From Candidatus Omnitrophota bacterium (GTDB taxonomy: Bacteria; Omnitrophota; Gorgyraeia; 2-01-FULL-45-10): a DNA stretch of 8,235 nt. The position numbers and the translations under genes were made by a program. How positions within the stretch are numbered: the stretch's first letter is position 1; each line of letters begins with the position of its first letter. Where the stretch lies: positions 1 to 8,235 of the forward strand of contig JAPLMH010000082.1 of the NCBI GenBank assembly GCA_026387135.1. Direction: 5' to 3'. Of this stretch, positions 7,040 through 8,235 are shown in pieces. Below the pieces are notes generated by a model, which searched no databases, was not told the origin of the DNA, and worked only from the letters and a program-made list of their open reading frames with translations.

Positions 7040-7638
7040 TAAAGTTCCACAAAATTCTTTAAAATTTTCAAGCCCAGCGCCTGGCTCTTCTCAGGATGGA
7101 ATTGAAACGCATAGACGTTATCTTTGCATACACCCGACGCGAAGTCTATGCCATAGCTGGTTGTAGACAACACAACCTTTTTATCCTTCGGCTTCACATA
7201 ATACGAGTGGACGAAGTACATATATGAGTTATCGGGAACTTTATCAAAAATATCTGACCTCTTGTTTTTAATGCTGTTCCAGCCCATATGAGGAACTTTA
7301 AGGCCTTTAAGCTTAAACCTTTTCACTTCGCCCTTAAGCACCCCAAGCCCTTTGACTCCCGGCGCCTCCTCACTTCTTTCAAAGAGAAGCTGTAGCCCCA
7401 AGCATAGCCCAAGGAAAGGTTTTCCTTCAGCGATCGCGTCCTTTATCGGCTGGACGAGCTTACGCTTCTTCAACTCCTTCATCGCCTCGCCGAACGAACC
7501 GACGCCCGGGAATACTATCTTATCCGCTCTCAATATATCTTTTGCGCTGGATGAGACCTTCGCCCCGGCGCCCACAACTTCAAGCGCTTTTCGGACAGAG
7601 TGCAGATTTCCCATACCGTAATCGATCACTACGATCAT
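7039..7638 (-). CDS. hisH: Imidazole glycerol phosphate synthase, glutaminase subunit HisH
   Basis: Class I glutamine amidotransferase subunit that releases ammonia from glutamine and passes it through HisF for imidazole ring formation. At 199 residues it has normal family length. The triad is visible: Cys79 in GLCLGLQ (77-83), and His181 with Glu183 in FHPEKSQ (180-186). The oxyanion-strand PGVG is at 44-47. PHMGWN (116-121) and FVHSYYV (142-148) are HisH-specific and separate it from TrpG, which is also in this window. The ATG start gives the canonical MIVVIDYGMGNL. The start lies 4 bases after the hisB stop. A purine-rich AAAGGAAGAA (7651-7660) is rather far upstream for a ribosome binding site, so reading through from hisB may help initiation. 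Its stop overlaps the hisA start. Its partner HisF is two genes downstream. Confidence 0.98.
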   Translation of the reverse strand: MIVVIDYGMGNLHSVRKALEVVGAGAKVSSSAKDILRADKIVFPGVGSFGEAMKELKKRKLVQPIKDAIAEGKPFLGLCLGLQLLFERSEEAPGVKGLGVLKGEVKRFKLKGLKVPHMGWNSIKNKRSDIFDKVPDNSYMYFVHSYYVKPKDKKVVLSTTSYGIDFASGVCKDNVYAFQFHPEKSQALGLKILKNFVEL

Positions 7639-7642
7639 ATTT

Positions 7643-8235
7643 TTAATCTATTCTTCCTTTTGTTGAAGGCACGCCCTTGCGGCGCACGTCTATCTGAGTT
7701 GCTTCGTCCATAGCTATGCCGAATGCCTTAAATACAGCCTCAAGGACATGATGCACATCTTCACCCGAATATATCTCTACATGCAGATTTATATTAGCGC
7801 TCTTTGCGAAAGCGTCCATAAAATCCTTGCCGTCATCGAGGGAATATTTATCTTCTCTGGGTATCGTCTGGTTATATGATGGCATCTTCCAAAGGAATGC
7901 GTACCTTCCTCCGATATCGACCATGACTTTGGCGGCCGCCATATCCATAGGGACCTCTTTTGAGCCATACCTCTTTATGCTCTTACAGTCGCCTAGAGCT
8001 TCTTTGAACGCTTTACCAAGACAGATAGCTATATCTTCGTTTGTGTGGTGCGCATCCACATTAAGGTCGCCTTTCGCTTTTAAAGCCAGGTCGAATAGCC
8101 CATGAAACGCGAATAGCGTCAGCATGTGATCCAAAAAACCTATGCCCGTCTTTATATTGGCAACGCCCTTCCCGTCGATCGACAACTCGCCCGAGATATC
8201 CGTCTCTGTGGTCTTACGTTTTATCTTTGCAATCC
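7643..8235 (-). CDS. hisB: Imidazoleglycerol-phosphate dehydratase (5' end cut by window edge)
   Basis: Converts imidazole glycerol phosphate to imidazole acetol phosphate in the cytoplasm; family members are Mn-dependent oligomers. The reading frame stays open to the window edge, so 196 residues are visible and only a few N-terminal ones are missing. The visible start, IAKIKRKTTETDIS, matches the usual beginning of the family. A TTG at 8185 is therefore an internal Leu codon, not the start. Both metal-binding signatures are present: DAHHTNED at visible residues 60-67 and GEDVHHVLEAVFK at 157-169. GFLDH (32-36) and the C-terminal GVPSTKG (187-193) are also there. This is the single-domain form, without the histidinol-phosphatase domain of the enterobacterial fusion. 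One oddity is PMDM (95-98) where the family normally has PMDE. It ends 4 bases before hisH. Identity is very secure. Confidence 0.97.
   Translation of the reverse strand, partial: IAKIKRKTTETDISGELSIDGKGVANIKTGIGFLDHMLTLFAFHGLFDLALKAKGDLNVDAHHTNEDIAICLGKAFKEALGDCKSIKRYGSKEVPMDMAAAKVMVDIGGRYAFLWKMPSYNQTIPREDKYSLDDGKDFMDAFAKSANINLHVEIYSGEDVHHVLEAVFKAFGIAMDEATQIDVRRKGVPSTKGRID

Noticed and set aside
1..8235. A defence system, mobile element, CRISPR array or other new system
   Set aside because: Every part of the window is accounted for by eleven recognised amino acid biosynthesis genes; no direct or inverted repeats, transposase or unexplained open space was seen.

Overview
The window is a stretch of one densely packed biosynthetic operon read entirely from the minus strand. 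In transcription order (high to low coordinate) it carries hisB (5' end cut by the window edge), hisH, hisA, hisF, hisI, trpE, trpG, trpD, trpC, trpF and trpB (3' part cut by the other edge). No gene on the plus strand is credible, and no RNA gene, mobile element, repeat array, promoter or terminator was found. The largest gap between genes is 7 bases, so there is essentially no non-coding DNA.

Region 8235-5173 holds the later histidine steps. HisI opens the ring of phosphoribosyl-AMP, HisA isomerises ProFAR to PRFAR, HisH/HisF convert PRFAR to imidazole glycerol phosphate plus AICAR, and HisB dehydrates imidazole glycerol phosphate. The other pathway genes (hisG, hisD, hisC, hisE and a phosphatase) are not here; some may lie upstream of hisB. 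Region 5173-1 holds the tryptophan branch from chorismate: TrpE/TrpG make anthranilate, TrpD adds phosphoribosyl from PRPP, TrpF isomerises, TrpC closes the indole ring and TrpB condenses indole with serine. trpA is the expected next gene beyond base 1. All six trp functions seen are separate proteins with no fusions.

The notable feature is the join. The hisI stop and trpE start overlap as TAATG, so the his and trp blocks are physically one unit with no room for a trp promoter, leader peptide, attenuator or T-box. Both pathways consume PRPP. Feedback on the enzymes (TrpE keeps the LLES-type tryptophan-site motif) probably does the fast control of the trp branch.

The organism is a bacterium by gene content. 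GC looks intermediate, Ile codon ATA is used very freely, and several proteins resemble those of poorly cultured lineages. Omnitrophota or a similar candidate phylum is my guess from impression only, not something the sequence proves. Nothing here is a new system; the points for a second look are the his-trp fusion and several substitutions in normally conserved motifs (HisB, HisI, TrpD).
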